From: Arthrobotrys musiformis
Lineage: Eukaryota > Ascomycota > Orbiliomycetes > Orbiliales > Orbiliaceae
Length of the DNA: 64,000 nucleotides
Assembly: GCA_036971715.1 (NCBI GenBank)
Contig: JAVHJL010000002.1
Coordinates: 2,450,501 to 2,514,500 of the forward strand
Reading direction: 5' to 3'
The position numbers and the translations under genes were made by a program. The notes beneath the pieces were generated by a model that ran no database searches, was not told the origin of the DNA, and was given only the letters and a program-made list of their open reading frames with translations. This document shows, piece after piece, positions 45,133 through 55,648 of the stretch. The number at the start of each line of letters is the position of its first letter. Position 1 is the first letter of the stretch.

Positions 45133-46235
45133 CTAGAATTGCCGTCTGGCATTGGCGATATATGCTTTCCACGGCAACCTCCATTCCCTCCGCTGTAGTG
45201 AGGGATCGAAGACGTCAAAGTCGACCTTTTCAAGACGACCTAAGTATAATGATACTGGTACGGCAGGTAAGAACGTCGTAAACGCCATGCCCTTGCCTTC
45301 ATCGCCGGCTCTTTTCAACATTTCCCTCGCAGTGATCAAGTGATCATTAGCCCTGGTTGCGATCTCGAAGACGGTGTCTTTCAGTCCCGGTGCGTTACCA
45401 CCGTGCCTTATTACGTCTTCCTGGCGGAGACCGTGTTTGGCGCAGATATCTACGGGGAGGAGGACGGCTGCTTGTGGACTATTCGGCCCCGGGGCGGCTA
45501 GGAGGGGGGTTCCTCGTAGTACCGCTGTGATTCCGCATGCCTTTCCTATATGCGACGCTACGTGGTCCAGCGATGTGGATTTGTAGTCTAGAGCTTCGAG
45601 GGAGAGGTAGTGGAGCGATGAGTACGTAGATTCCGAGTAAGACTCCAGAGCGTCGAGGGTGGTATAAGACTGGTTCGAGAGATACTGTTCTCTGGCGGAG
45701 AGGAGTTTCAGCCAGAATGATTTTGTGAGTTTGAGGTTATCGGCGTGGAGGACTTTTGAGAGGAGTTGGGCGACCGGTTCGGCGGGCGGGTGGCCCGCGT
45801 AGGTTTTTTCGATGAGGTCGCGGAAGAATTGGATTCGCATGCGGCCGATGGTTAGGTTTGTGGTTTGGTCGGAGATCAGGGCCGTGTCGAGGTTGAAGGT
45901 TCGGATTGCGAGGTTGGCGTCGCGGAGGGGGGGCGGGGTGAAGGTTGAGAGGATGTAGGAGGGGTGGTCGTGGGTTCTAGCTGGGCCTTGTTAGATTTTG
46001 TATGTTTTTATATGTCAATATTGGGGTGGTCCCACCTGAGGAGTTCGCGGCAGTAGGAGCGGACGGCGTCGAGGTTGGCGCCGGTGGGAACGTGGTGGTG
46101 ATGGGCGTGCGCATGGTGATGGGGGTGGTGGTGCGCATGGGATGTATGGCTGCGGATCGATACCGGTACCCTGGAACGGGCAATGGGCCGGACCTGCCGT
46201 TGCCATGGCCGCGATGTTATCCGGGCCGCAGACAT
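45133..46235 (-). CDS. NDUFAF6: NDUFAF6-like complex I assembly factor (squalene/phytoene synthase fold)
   Basis: Exons 46235-46036 and 45976-45133, 347 residues. The N terminus (MSAARITSRPWQRQVRPIAR) is a typical mitochondrial presequence. Next comes a His-rich stretch with 13 histidines in about 20 residues, then the squalene/phytoene synthase-like domain: DAVRSYCRELL|RTHDHPSYILSTF, NLAIRTFNLDTALISDQT, RMRIQFFRDLIEKTYAGHPP, YSSLHYLSLEALDYKSTSLD, HIGKACGITAVLRGTPLLA. NDUFAF6 proteins keep the prenyl-synthase fold but are thought not to catalyse prenyl coupling; they assist complex I assembly at the matrix face. I do not see both Asp-rich motifs of active synthases. The branch site ATCTAACAAGG near 45991 supports the intron, and the LLR|T junction keeps the frame. 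Confidence 0.9.
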
Positions 46236-47185
46236 TGTTGCTGGAAGGCTGAACCTGAGTGGATACCTGCGTTACCTGGGTTTGGGTAGCGAGGATATTT
46301 TATATTGCGAATGGGTGGTGTTTTATTTCCAACACATCGCTTTTGTGTTATAATTGGTCGCTGACGGTTGACGTTATAAAGTACTGTACATGTATCCGAC
46401 ATACAGAAATCACCTGGCGAGTCATAAGCATCCTCGTCTCCAGCAGACTGATACTCGTCACCCTCCACAATTTCTAAAACGAGAGGACAGGGTTGGGTGT
46501 ATAATTATACTACAGTCGGGTTATTTAAATTTAGGAGAGGTTAGATCGGATTTGAAGGGAATATGGTCATGTATCCGTACTCTTTGGAAGAACATTGCGA
46601 TCCTGGGATGAATCTGTCAAGGGATGATGTGGTGCGGAGTTCAGCGAGGCGCATTAGGCGGAAGTTGTGCAGGTATGATGTCCATTGAGATAGGAAGGTC
46701 GGTGGTAATATTAACAGGCAGCTTTAGTTCGATTGGGTTATATCGCAGGTTATATGAACAAGTGACTACATAATATTGCGGATCGAAAAACCGCAACGAC
46801 AGCAGTGGATACTGTATCTGCTTTTTATATTGTACAAACAACGACGTATGGTTGTCGGAATCATCGATCGGGCAATTGTGATCAAATGCAATAGAGTCTC
46901 GTTCTAGTTTTTGCTCACACATAAATATATAGAGAGGGATAAATCGCAAATTCTGCCGTAACAAGAAACTAATGACCAAAATACAGTAAACGTGGGAAAA
47001 CATGTGGAGTCAAATGAGCATAAGTGGGGATGGCTGGTAAGATGTGCTGCTAAAGGATTGCATGTGAATGAGGCCTTTGCTATGTTCGACATGGAGTAGA
47101 TAATATACGAGTGACTGAACAAGTTTGATAAAACCGCGTTCTCAAAGGGCACTTGCAACTACTCTTCCTGGATATGGACAAGGAG
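46236..47185. other. NDUFAF6 upstream region
   Basis: About 950 bp. A minus-strand frame around 46380-46450 (acidic EGDEYQSAGDEDAYDSPG, with a pyrimidine-rich acceptor just upstream and a GTGATT donor) looks exon-like, but I could not join it to a start or stop. The rest is AT-rich without a gene. Confidence 0.4.
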
Positions 47186-47624
47186 TCATCCAATCTGGGT
47201 CTGTTTTTTCGAAGGCCTGAGAGGAGTCCAGGGAGTTTCTTCGACACCTTGACTCAACCATTGTTGTATCGGATCGTAATGCTCGAGCCCGGAGACTAGG
47301 TATAGAGCCAGCTCGACAGACTGCACGACTTGGCCGGTAGTAGCCCCGGCTGCAGCTCGATCATTCTGCTGGCTTTGATCTTGTTCCTGGCTATCTGGTT
47401 GGATCGACGCTGTTACGGGAACTGAAGCTATATTTTATCATTGAATTAAGTGTTAATTACCACCCAGTAGATATTTAGAACGAAATGAACAATGGGATGG
47501 GGCTTAAGGGGTACGAACTGTCCTGAGACCTATTATGTGTATCGGCGGGGCTAACCAGGCCTGAGAAGAAATAAGTTTCGTTGACCAGCATGGCGCCGGG
47601 ATCGCCTTGAGAAAGCGAGGGCAT
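47186..47624 (-). CDS. Small conserved-looking hypothetical protein, two exons
   Basis: Read from the sequence: exon 1 47624-47519, exon 2 47427-47186, 115 residues. Exon 1 encodes MPSLSQGDPGAMLVNETYFF and continues to THNRSQD. Exon 2 starts with a Gln/Asp/Ser-rich segment, then GQVVQSVELALYLVSGLEHY and PIQQWLSQGVEETPWTPLRP before a short Lys-rich end. The exon 2 composition (amphipathic helix, two Trp, no low-complexity bias in the second half) argues for real coding. A TACTAAC branch motif near 47650 and the acceptor TATAG before exon 2 are present, but the exon 1 donor (GTTCGT) is weak and the true first exon may lie upstream. No family or function recognised. Confidence 0.5.
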
Positions 47625-48208
47625 ATCAGGTGTCCTTAAGCCTTTTCTACGGTTAGTAAAATTTAAGGAGGGGAGAAAGAGGATATAAACCCTAGTAAGA
47701 AGAAGATTACTCGATGCTAAATTTAAAATAAATTGCAATAAAATACGCTGGGGGAATATGCTGGTCATCGACTCGTGGTGAAAAAAAGTCAAAGACATCT
47801 CTACTCTACTGAAGTTTGAGGATGGTTTGATATCCACCTAAGCTTGGAGCGAAAATGTGTTGTGTGGTATATCCTGGAAAGTGGAATTCCGTAAACGGTT
47901 AGACTACTCCCAGAATGCTTACAGGGGTGCTGGGACAGAATATAGATACACGAACGAACGACCAAATGACCAATGCAATGCAAATACGGAGCACAATATC
48001 CAGGGAGAGATAGAAATAGCTATATAAGCTGTTTCTTGACCCGGATATCCCGAGCAAACTCTCCATCCTATGAACCAAATTTAATTCCGCCAGATTTCGC
48101 AGCTGTTATTCATACTCATATATACCCCGGTCACTCTTTTGTGCGGTCTGGGTACAAGACCATATATACCTATTTTTCCTGTGCTAAATCCATGAATAGC
48201 CAGGCAAG
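47625..48208. other. Intergenic region between the small minus-strand gene and the Clr5-domain gene
   Basis: About 580 bp between divergent genes. A TACTAAC near 47650-47656 on the minus strand hints at an additional upstream exon of the small gene. Nothing else recognised. Confidence 0.45.
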
Positions 48209-51076
48209 ATGGACCTGCAATGGAAGGCACCCCAAACAGTCGCGGCACGGTCGAAGAAACGAGTTACCAAGAGCCTGAGCGAGGCGGATGTCAGGAACTA
48301 CAAAGATACCATACTCCAACATGTTCATTCGGGGACTTACAAGTCTGCGATCGAAACTTTGAGGGATGTACACCAGTTTGAGATAAGGTGAACTTGTGAA
48401 ATCTACTATTATCTATGCTAGTCGCTATCTCAGATGGCTTCGTTGGGTCCATCTAGTCTCGTAACCACTCAGCCTTGAGTCCTACAGCTTCAAGGACAAC
48501 ACAGCTGTAGCCCTAAGTTATAACAACAAGTTTTCTTATCCTCATCCTTATCCTTCTTATATTATTATTATTGTAAAAAAAAAGTCATTTGTTTTGGAGG
48601 CTTTTATAAATTAGATCAGGCCTGGGAACGAGACTAGATCAGGCATACCAGTTGACGAGTTACTGAGCAACCGCGATTCATTCAGTTAACATATTACCAA
48701 CGTCGAGCATTGCTAACAGTCGTAACGAGTAGTATGGATCAATTGAAGAAATTCCTCAAGATATGGAATTTTCAAAAGAAGCCGCGGAGGAGCCCTCAGA
48801 CGAGAGGGCTATCGTATTCACCTGGGGTATCCATACCAAGCCAGCAAGCATCAGTAGTATCTAAGAACCCCTTTACGGGCACCTCAAGCCTACCTCCTTT
48901 ATTCGCCGTCACCTCGCTCTCACATACTACCTCTAGCTCGTCTTATGAGAGGTACTGTGCAATATCCTTATCTGTGCTTGTGAGCTCTTAAGACCACTGA
49001 ACAAGTACTGAGTGTGAAAAATAGACAAAGCGCCAAATCATGGGACGTGCAGATTCAACAGGACCAGTTGTCACCTCATTTAACCTTTCAACAGGATATT
49101 AGGAGCCATACTAATCGACTACCGCTTGATGGTGGTGATGGTGATGATGATGATGATGTCAAGTATCTTTTAAATGCTGTCGAGGAGCTTCAATTGACTT
49201 CATTTAGCAGTCCAGCAGAAAGGAGTGTACGGCAAAAACTACCACGATTTGCCCGGTCAATGAGTCTTGCAGCAAATATGTTCACGGATACGAAAGGGCT
49301 TAAGCCAGGGCAACAAGGATACTTCAACGAAGCACTCCAAGATGTGCAGAGGCTCCTCAATTGCCTGGAAAATAATTCTACATCGGGGGTTGGTGAAGAC
49401 ACAGGGCTCAACCTGATATCAACATCTTCTATTCGTGACCTTCAGCAGGAAATTTCGATGGTCGCCTGGACGAACCGGCTTACAAGACACTTCCTTGCTT
49501 ATCAGGCACAGAAGATAAACGGAAGCGATATTCGTATTTCGATAGACAAGAGGCAATTTAAAAGTCTTACCGGTGAGACTTTTGAAAAAGTTGAGACGAA
49601 TATCTTCTTCATACATGAGAGCGACTCATTGGCGTTGGGGTCTCCGAACGGAAAGGGGGGGGTACTGCATATGAGAATGTTGCACCAGTCGAGAGAGCGT
49701 TATACACCTAGCTTATCAGTGTCCCTGACCGTCTTCCAAAGAATTCTCTTCATAAACGGCGCTGACGATATACTAAACGCGGCAAGTAGCGGGGACTTGG
49801 AAAAAATCCAAAATCGATGTTCAAAAGGGGAGTGGTCGTTGCGGTGCTGTGATGAAGATGGCCAGAGCACTCTTCTTGTATGGTCCTGAGATTCCCGCGT
49901 GGCCTAAGACGGGTGGGCTTACTGACAGCGAACTGAAACTTAGTATGCAATGCACGGAGTCTTTCGAAATAGTGATCCCGTTGCTAAAGAAAAATGTATG
50001 CGTGTGGTAGAACTAATAGTCAACGAAGCACCAGATGTGTGTTTTGCGGTCGAGGACATTCGATTCCCGTACGTAAGCTTTCCCTATTTCGCATTATACC
50101 TATCCAGCTAACTTGAAAGCAACCTTAAAGGATAGTGTATTGTCTATTTTTCCTCGTATCCAGGACACATACTTCCTCGGCCGATCGGGAGGATGGGTAT
50201 TCGTTTGCGGATAGTATATTACGGCATCTAATATCTGCTGGCTGTGACTTTTCAGACACCAGCTTAATTGCCTGCCTCATCCTAGGATCACTTGTAAGTA
50301 CTATACTCTTGTATCCTGGATAATGTACAGTTTTAACGCTTTATAAATTGTAGGATAATGCTAGAACACTGTTGAACAACGACACGTTCTATGTGGATAT
50401 CGATGATATTTTTATCGCCTTATTCCTTAGATCTGCTGGCAATCCCGATATAAACATGCCCAAGACAGAGGCAGTCGGACTCCCCAGTAAGCTTGGCATC
50501 CTTCTCAACAGGCTAAAAAACAATACAGGCGGGAGACCGATCAGGGCGCATCATGGTATACACATTCTGCTTACATCTCGAGGCGTGATATCGTTCAACA
50601 ACTTGGTTGAGTTGTTGGTGATTATGATTGACGCCACAGGTGGCATATATCATCCCACAGCCAGCAAGGTTGGATCGTTCGGGCAGTTTTGCATTACGGC
50701 CCACCTTTCCGGCAACCACCAGCAATGGTATGAAGCGCTCGCCAAATGCCACTATCGATACACCCGCTTTCAAGCTGTTTCGTGGGAAGCAAAACATTCA
50801 GGCGTTGATTTCGAGGATTATCTCTGGTACTTATTGTGTGCAGATGCTCTGAGGGAAAGCTTTAAAGAACAGGTGTGTCCACTTGCCGTTACCAGCCAGT
50901 ACATGCCACCGCTTAATTATATTCCCCAGCCTTCAAAAAGTCATGATGATCTAGAGAGCGTCACAAGGCAGCTTCTGAACGCGGGGAATGTATCTTTATC
51001 GTCTGCAGAAGCCCTCGGGATACCGCGGGTTCAAGTAGATAGAGCTAAGCCTTTTGCGACAGTCTTCCATCGGTAG
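48209..51076 (+). CDS. Clr5-domain protein with a large C-terminal region
   Basis: Exons 48209-48387, 48733-48951, 49025-49877, 49944-50068, 50164-50293 and 50354-51076, 742 residues. Residues about 27-80 fit the Clr5 domain: NYKDTILQHVHSGTYKSAIE, then HQFEI|SMDQLKKFLKIWNFQKK across the 345-bp first intron, matching its W/F-x-K ending. Fission yeast Clr5 acts in heterochromatin silencing; in filamentous fungi the domain heads many proteins of unknown role, often with ankyrin-type repeats. Here the middle has an Asp run (GGDGDDDDDVK) and helical pairs such as ILNAASSGDLEKIQNRCSKG, VVELIVNEAPDVCFAVED and SILRHLISAGCDFSDTSLIA that resemble degenerate ankyrin repeats. No catalytic motif is seen. 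Multi-exon joins all keep frame. Confidence 0.75.
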
Positions 51077-52429
51077 AACTGGTTTATATGTATCCAGTCA
51101 GGATGAATTATGTATGTTCGACCTATTTGTACTAGCAAATGGATTCTTGAATAGTTATATTTTGGTAGTATATTTCGAATACAACTATAATCTTTGAGGT
51201 AACTGGTTGGCCGAGCATAACAATCTTGGTGGACGAGACCACCTCTCCGAAAGAACCCCCAACAGAAAGTACATATACATTACATACTTCTTTAATTAAG
51301 TGCCTAGGTAAGTACCTACATATTGAGGTCGAGGGGAAAGGTGCCCGCTTGGGCTGCCCCTCCTTGCCCAGCCAGTATTCCGACTCGACTCACCGTTGAA
51401 CTAGCTCCAATTGCAACCCGTAACTTTCCCCCCACTTGACGTTAGTCCGCTTTCCGCGACCAAAATCGCATGACTGTCCTGTCTTTTTTTTTTTTTTTTT
51501 GAGAAAGAAGGAAAGAGAAAAGGAAGTCATAACAAAAGGAATCATCTTCGAATCTATTGCCATCTTTCGAAAATATCCGGCTCATTTGAATTATTTATTT
51601 TTGGTATTCTGGCGTATTCTCGCGCTCGAGCACTCCAGTTTGTCGGTACTTTTTTCCCACCCCGCAGATACCGATACCTACTCGAGATATCGTTGGTAGG
51701 AGCTCAGAGAGGTCGACAGAGCTAGTTGTACAGCTGTATGCATATATGTGCTAAGCATTCCTGCCTCCTAGCGTCTATCGGGATATATCAGAGCTAACGA
51801 CTATTTCACTTCACTTCTCCGACGACTCTACAGCTAGCACTCGCTTTCGAAATAGCACCCACGGGTCGGCATCGTTCGCTTCGGACTCGATAGGCCCTCC
51901 GCATAACAAGCTTGGAAACGTGGTCATCCACCCCGGGGGGAAACTATTGGCATGGTACGGCTGGACTCCAGTACTCGGCATTGTTTGGGTGAAGGCGGGA
52001 GCGTGAAGCTTCGAAGGAGGCGGGCGGGATGAGCTCGATTGGAAACTGAATTGATGGGCTGACGATATATACGCACGCATATATATGACGGTGCGGGTGC
52101 GGGTGCCAACAGAGTAGCTCATCTTCCCAGCGCGCTGCGCTCACGCAGTTTATGCAGTTCACACAGACGCCCGAGAGGACAGCGAAGAAGGTCGGTTCGC
52201 CTGGATGTTCAGCACTCGCTGATCGATGGAGAAATCGGTGATAAATGTGCTGACTGAATACTCGTCCGGTTTGATAGATCCTTCAGGCGAACAACTGGAA
52301 CTTGGAACTCGCCATAGACTCGTACGTTCTTCCCCGTTAAGCCAGCTCCATCCATATTGCTTCCCATATCCGTCGTCATCGTCATCGTCATCGTTATTGT
52401 CACTGCTCTTCCATCGCGAAATCTTCACA
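51077..52429. other. DCN1 upstream region
   Basis: About 1.35 kb. It contains a T-run (51484-51500), TACCTA-type motifs near 51302-51320 and a GC-richer patch at 51811-52000 whose minus strand has a short open frame. An in-frame ATG at 52226 could extend DCN1 by 68 residues, but that stretch is Ser-run rich and looks like leader. Confidence 0.5.
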
Positions 52430-53864
52430 ATGCAGGGTGCGGGCGGTAATGGTCCACTTGGTCCATACCACGGCCGTCTTCCTGCCGCCATAGCCCATGG
52501 CAGTCGCCGTTTGGGGCAGGGGGGACAGCATATTAGACATCCTGTTATTCAATATGTAGCCGACCCGCGGAACCCCGGTCAACATCTTAGCCTTCCGCAG
52601 ATGTTCAGTCAATATATGCCTGGTCCGCAGACGCATGGTCAATACGTGCCCGATCCACGGGTGCCCGGTCGATACGTGCATAGTTCACGCATGACCCTCC
52701 ATACAGAGGCATTGTCCGGGCCATGGTCATACGCGCATACTACATACACGCAAGACCCACAGGCTTCAAATCCACAGATGCCCAATCCGCAGATTCACAA
52801 TCCGCAGGCATTGATACACAATCCGCAGATGCATAACCCACAGATGCACAATCAATATATACCCAATTCCCAACCCCTTTCGCTAGCCTCTCTTTATCAA
52901 AACATGCACCATATGGATCTGGGTGTGTATATGCAAGGTTCAAATCAACAGAATGTTAACATGGATGGTAGTTACTATCAAAACCCGAACACAACGTCAT
53001 CCTCCGGGCCGACAAACCAGGATGCGATCCATGCTATCTTCGATCAGTTCAGACGTACGTTCGGCACCCCCAAATTTCTATTCTAAAACTCGAAGAGGAG
53101 GAGGAGGAGGATATGCCATAGAGAGTCCGGGTGTTAACAAAATGCCGTGAATTATAGAACCGAGTGATGCCCCAGATGCCTTCTCGATAGGTGCGACAAT
53201 GGCCTACTTCGAAGCGCTGGGACTACAGCTCGACGATGTTACTCTTGTCCCACTCAGTAAAGCTCTGGGCTCCGAGTCCATGGGAGAGTTCAGCCGGAAA
53301 GGGTTTACAGATGGGTGGATGCAGCTAGGGTACGCATATATCAACGAGCTGGATGTATTGTATTGGCCGTTGGATTGTCTACTAACACTTCGATATCTAG
53401 CGCCGACTCCCTGCCAAAGATGCAGGAGAAGCTCCAGGAGCTAAGGCAGTCCCTTGATACCAACGAAGAGTACTTTAAGGAGGTCTACAAGTGGACTTTT
53501 GGTTGGGCAAGGCCGGCGGGAACAAAGGCCTTGCCGCTCGATAGCGCCATAGAGTGGTGGAGACTCCTTTTGCAAAGTCGATTCGGAGACAACGGTCATT
53601 TGGAGAGATGGACAGAATTCCTGAACGATAAGTGGAAGAAGAGCATTTCCAAGGATACTTGGAATATGTTCTACGAGTTTATCGTATCTGCGAAAGCCGA
53701 TCCAACTTTGACAGGATACGACGAGAATGGTGAGTCTGATATCATATTGTTGATATCCCATTATTGAATACCCGAAAGTAGGGCTAATATTTTGCTTGAA
53801 TCCAGGATCATATCCTTCCACCATCGACGGCTATGTCGACTACTATCGCAATCTGGAGCAGTGA
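52430..53864 (+). CDS. DCN1: DCN1-type cullin neddylation factor with long low-complexity N terminus
   Basis: Exons 52430-53054, 53158-53329, 53401-53729 and 53806-53864, 394 residues. The C-terminal PONY/potentiating-neddylation domain is clear: FSIGATMAYFEALGLQLDD, MGEFSRKGFTDGWMQLGADS, EYFKEVYKWTFGWARPAGTK, LPLDSAIEWWRLLLQSRFG, then DTWNMFYEFIVSAKADPTLT and NGSYPSTIDGYVDYYRNLEQ. Dcn1 binds cullins and the Nedd8 conjugating enzyme Ubc12 to speed neddylation. Yeast Dcn1 has a UBA domain before PONY; here the first ~208 residues are instead Pro/Gln/His/Asn/Tyr-rich with imperfect repeats (DPRNPGQ, DPRVPGR; NPQM/NPQIHNPQ). The branch site TACTAAC sits in intron 2. The start at 52430 is chosen because upstream codons are a Ser-run leader; 52226 is the alternative. 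Confidence 0.9.
52755..52870 (+). repeat. Imperfect tandem repeat coding NPQ(M/I)HNPQ
   Basis: Repeated AATCCGCAGATGC/ATTC-like units encode Asn-Pro-Gln-Met/Ile-His motifs in the DCN1 N-terminal region. Confidence 0.8.
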
Positions 53865-55021
53865 GGTGAAGGCAGTGGTTTGAGGTTTTGAACCCTACAC
53901 ATTTAGGGTGATGAGCCGGAAACTAGCAAGGGAAATGATACCCAATACGCCGTCTCCTTCAAAATTTTATCTAGAGCTATTGCCTACTCCCACCCATACT
54001 TTTACCTCTCTCTCTCTTTTCCCCTTTCCTTCTTTCTTTCCTCTTTTATTGTTCTGTTATTGCAGATGATTTCTCTTTTTCCTCTTGGTTGTTGGGGGTT
54101 CCACTATCATGAGATTGACTTCTCGCAAATGTCACCTTAGCGGCTTCATTTCTTGCTACGATTCGAATCTAGCGCTTTTATGACGTCGGTATGGGATAGA
54201 AAGTATTTGAGTAGGCGGCTGTCGTTTAACTGTAGATCGATCGAAATCATGAATATATGTCAAATTACCGGACTTTTTGAGGATATTGCGATCTAGACCC
54301 TGATACCCCCCTTCATGGTTTAAAAAGACCTAACTAGGCCCACCCGACCGAGCTGGTTTATAGTTGTTAAAATGTCTCTCACCACTTAGAACGGGTAAAT
54401 GGGATTTTGATATCGGATATCGAGATTTGATTTTCGGAATCAAGCGACAAAGGCTAAGGCTGAGCATGTGCCTATAATAGGCAGCAGAGTTGTCATAATA
54501 TATACTACTCCGCTATAGAACTGCCGTATTTCCTCTCTATCGGAATTGATCGCGAACTGTCATTTGAAGGTAGCGATATTGGCTGTCTCTGGTTATTATC
54601 GAACCACGAGGCAGCCACTGTAGAAGTGTTATAACGTTAGTGGATTTGGCGAGATTAAATTGCTGTCCATCACTTTGGTGAGCTTGAGCTTTTAGCGAGC
54701 GAGCTCTCGTGCTCAAGTTGGCAAACTCCACGTTCTAAAATCCAATTCGCGACCTCTCTTCCGCAACATTACATTACATCGACCGATCGATCGAACAAGC
54801 GGGCTTTTTTGGCCACGAGGGCATCGAAGTGGTTTCCTGGGCTTGCTCGCAGAGGTGGGAAGGGTTTATTGGAACGAAGGAGATCGGTGTTACGCAGAAC
54901 TAGGCATACGTTACGACGAACCCTCTCCTCCCCTTTCGCTATGTCCAACAATTCCAAATGGACAATGTAGCAAGTTCACGACACACACGAGCGCACGAAA
55001 CACAATCATCTCAGTGACGCG
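53865..55021. other. Intergenic region between DCN1 and the two-helix membrane protein gene
   Basis: About 1.15 kb with a CT-rich run near 54002-54050. Minus-strand frames at 54537-54957 look random. No gene seen. Confidence 0.5.
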
Positions 55022-55648
55022 ATGACCGGCCCAACGAATAATACCAGCGGCAGCAATAGTAGCAAACAGCTACCCCGAAAACCCAGGCAACGAGCCCGGT
55101 CTCTTCGAAAATCACTACTTACCTTCGCATCCTCGTCGTCGTCCGTTAAGAATTCAGGTTCACCCGTTGAAGCCGTGGATGGAGCGACTGCTAGGAGTAA
55201 ATCTGGCGGAGGGGGCGTGCCCTCCAGCATAAACTCCGAAGACGACGATCATTTATCACCGCCCCCGTTGATGATGAGGGATACATCCGTCGCATCGCGG
55301 AGTTCGTCGAGGATATCACGGTCATTCAGACGGACTAGTTCTTCCCGTCATGTTGATTATGCGGATACGGTCTGGTGGGGGTGGGTGGTGCTTCTTACCA
55401 CCTGGGTTGTGTTCGTCGTGGGGATGGGGAGTGTACTCGGGATATGGGATTGGGCTTGGATCGGGACTACTCCCGCTGGAGGAGGGGTGGAGGAAGGGGA
55501 GGATCACGATCCTGATGATGATTTACCTATTCCAGGGTATTATCCGGCTTTGGTGATCTTGACGTGGGTGGTTGCGTGGGTTTGGGTTATCATTGCTTGG
55601 GTTGGGATGAAGTATTTTAGACATGCGAGGGTTGCACCGGCGAATTGA
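55022..55648 (+). CDS. Two-helix membrane protein, fungal, function unknown
   Basis: Single exon, 208 residues. Residues 1-115 are Ser/Arg-rich and probably disordered and cytosolic. Two strongly hydrophobic Trp/Val-rich helices follow: 118-141 (WWGWVVLLTTWVVFVVGMGS) and 172-198 (GYYPALVILTWVVAWVWVII), separated by an acidic loop (EEGEDHDPDDDLPIPG). The tail KYFRHARVAPAN is basic. By the positive-inside pattern both ends probably face the same side, with the acidic loop opposite. The pattern is familiar to me from conserved fungal membrane proteins, but I cannot name a family with confidence and propose no function. Confidence 0.7.
   Translation: MTGPTNNTSGSNSSKQLPRKPRQRARSLRKSLLTFASSSSSVKNSGSPVEAVDGATARSKSGGGGVPSSINSEDDDHLSPPPLMMRDTSVASRSSSRISRSFRRTSSSRHVDYADTVWWGWVVLLTTWVVFVVGMGSVLGIWDWAWIGTTPAGGGVEEGEDHDPDDDLPIPGYYPALVILTWVVAWVWVIIAWVGMKYFRHARVAPAN

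Noticed and set aside
46641..47003. 120-codon minus-strand frame
   Set aside because: The N-terminal part is typical AT-rich chance sequence, and no splice joins it to a gene.
51811..51981. Short minus-strand frame with coding-like composition near the DCN1 promoter
   Set aside because: Only 56 codons, GC-rich patch open in several frames, no recognised family.
54170..54183. GATTCGAATC resembling a tRNA B box
   Set aside because: No A box, acceptor stem or anticodon arm can be folded around it; no other tRNA, rRNA, snRNA or CRISPR array was seen.
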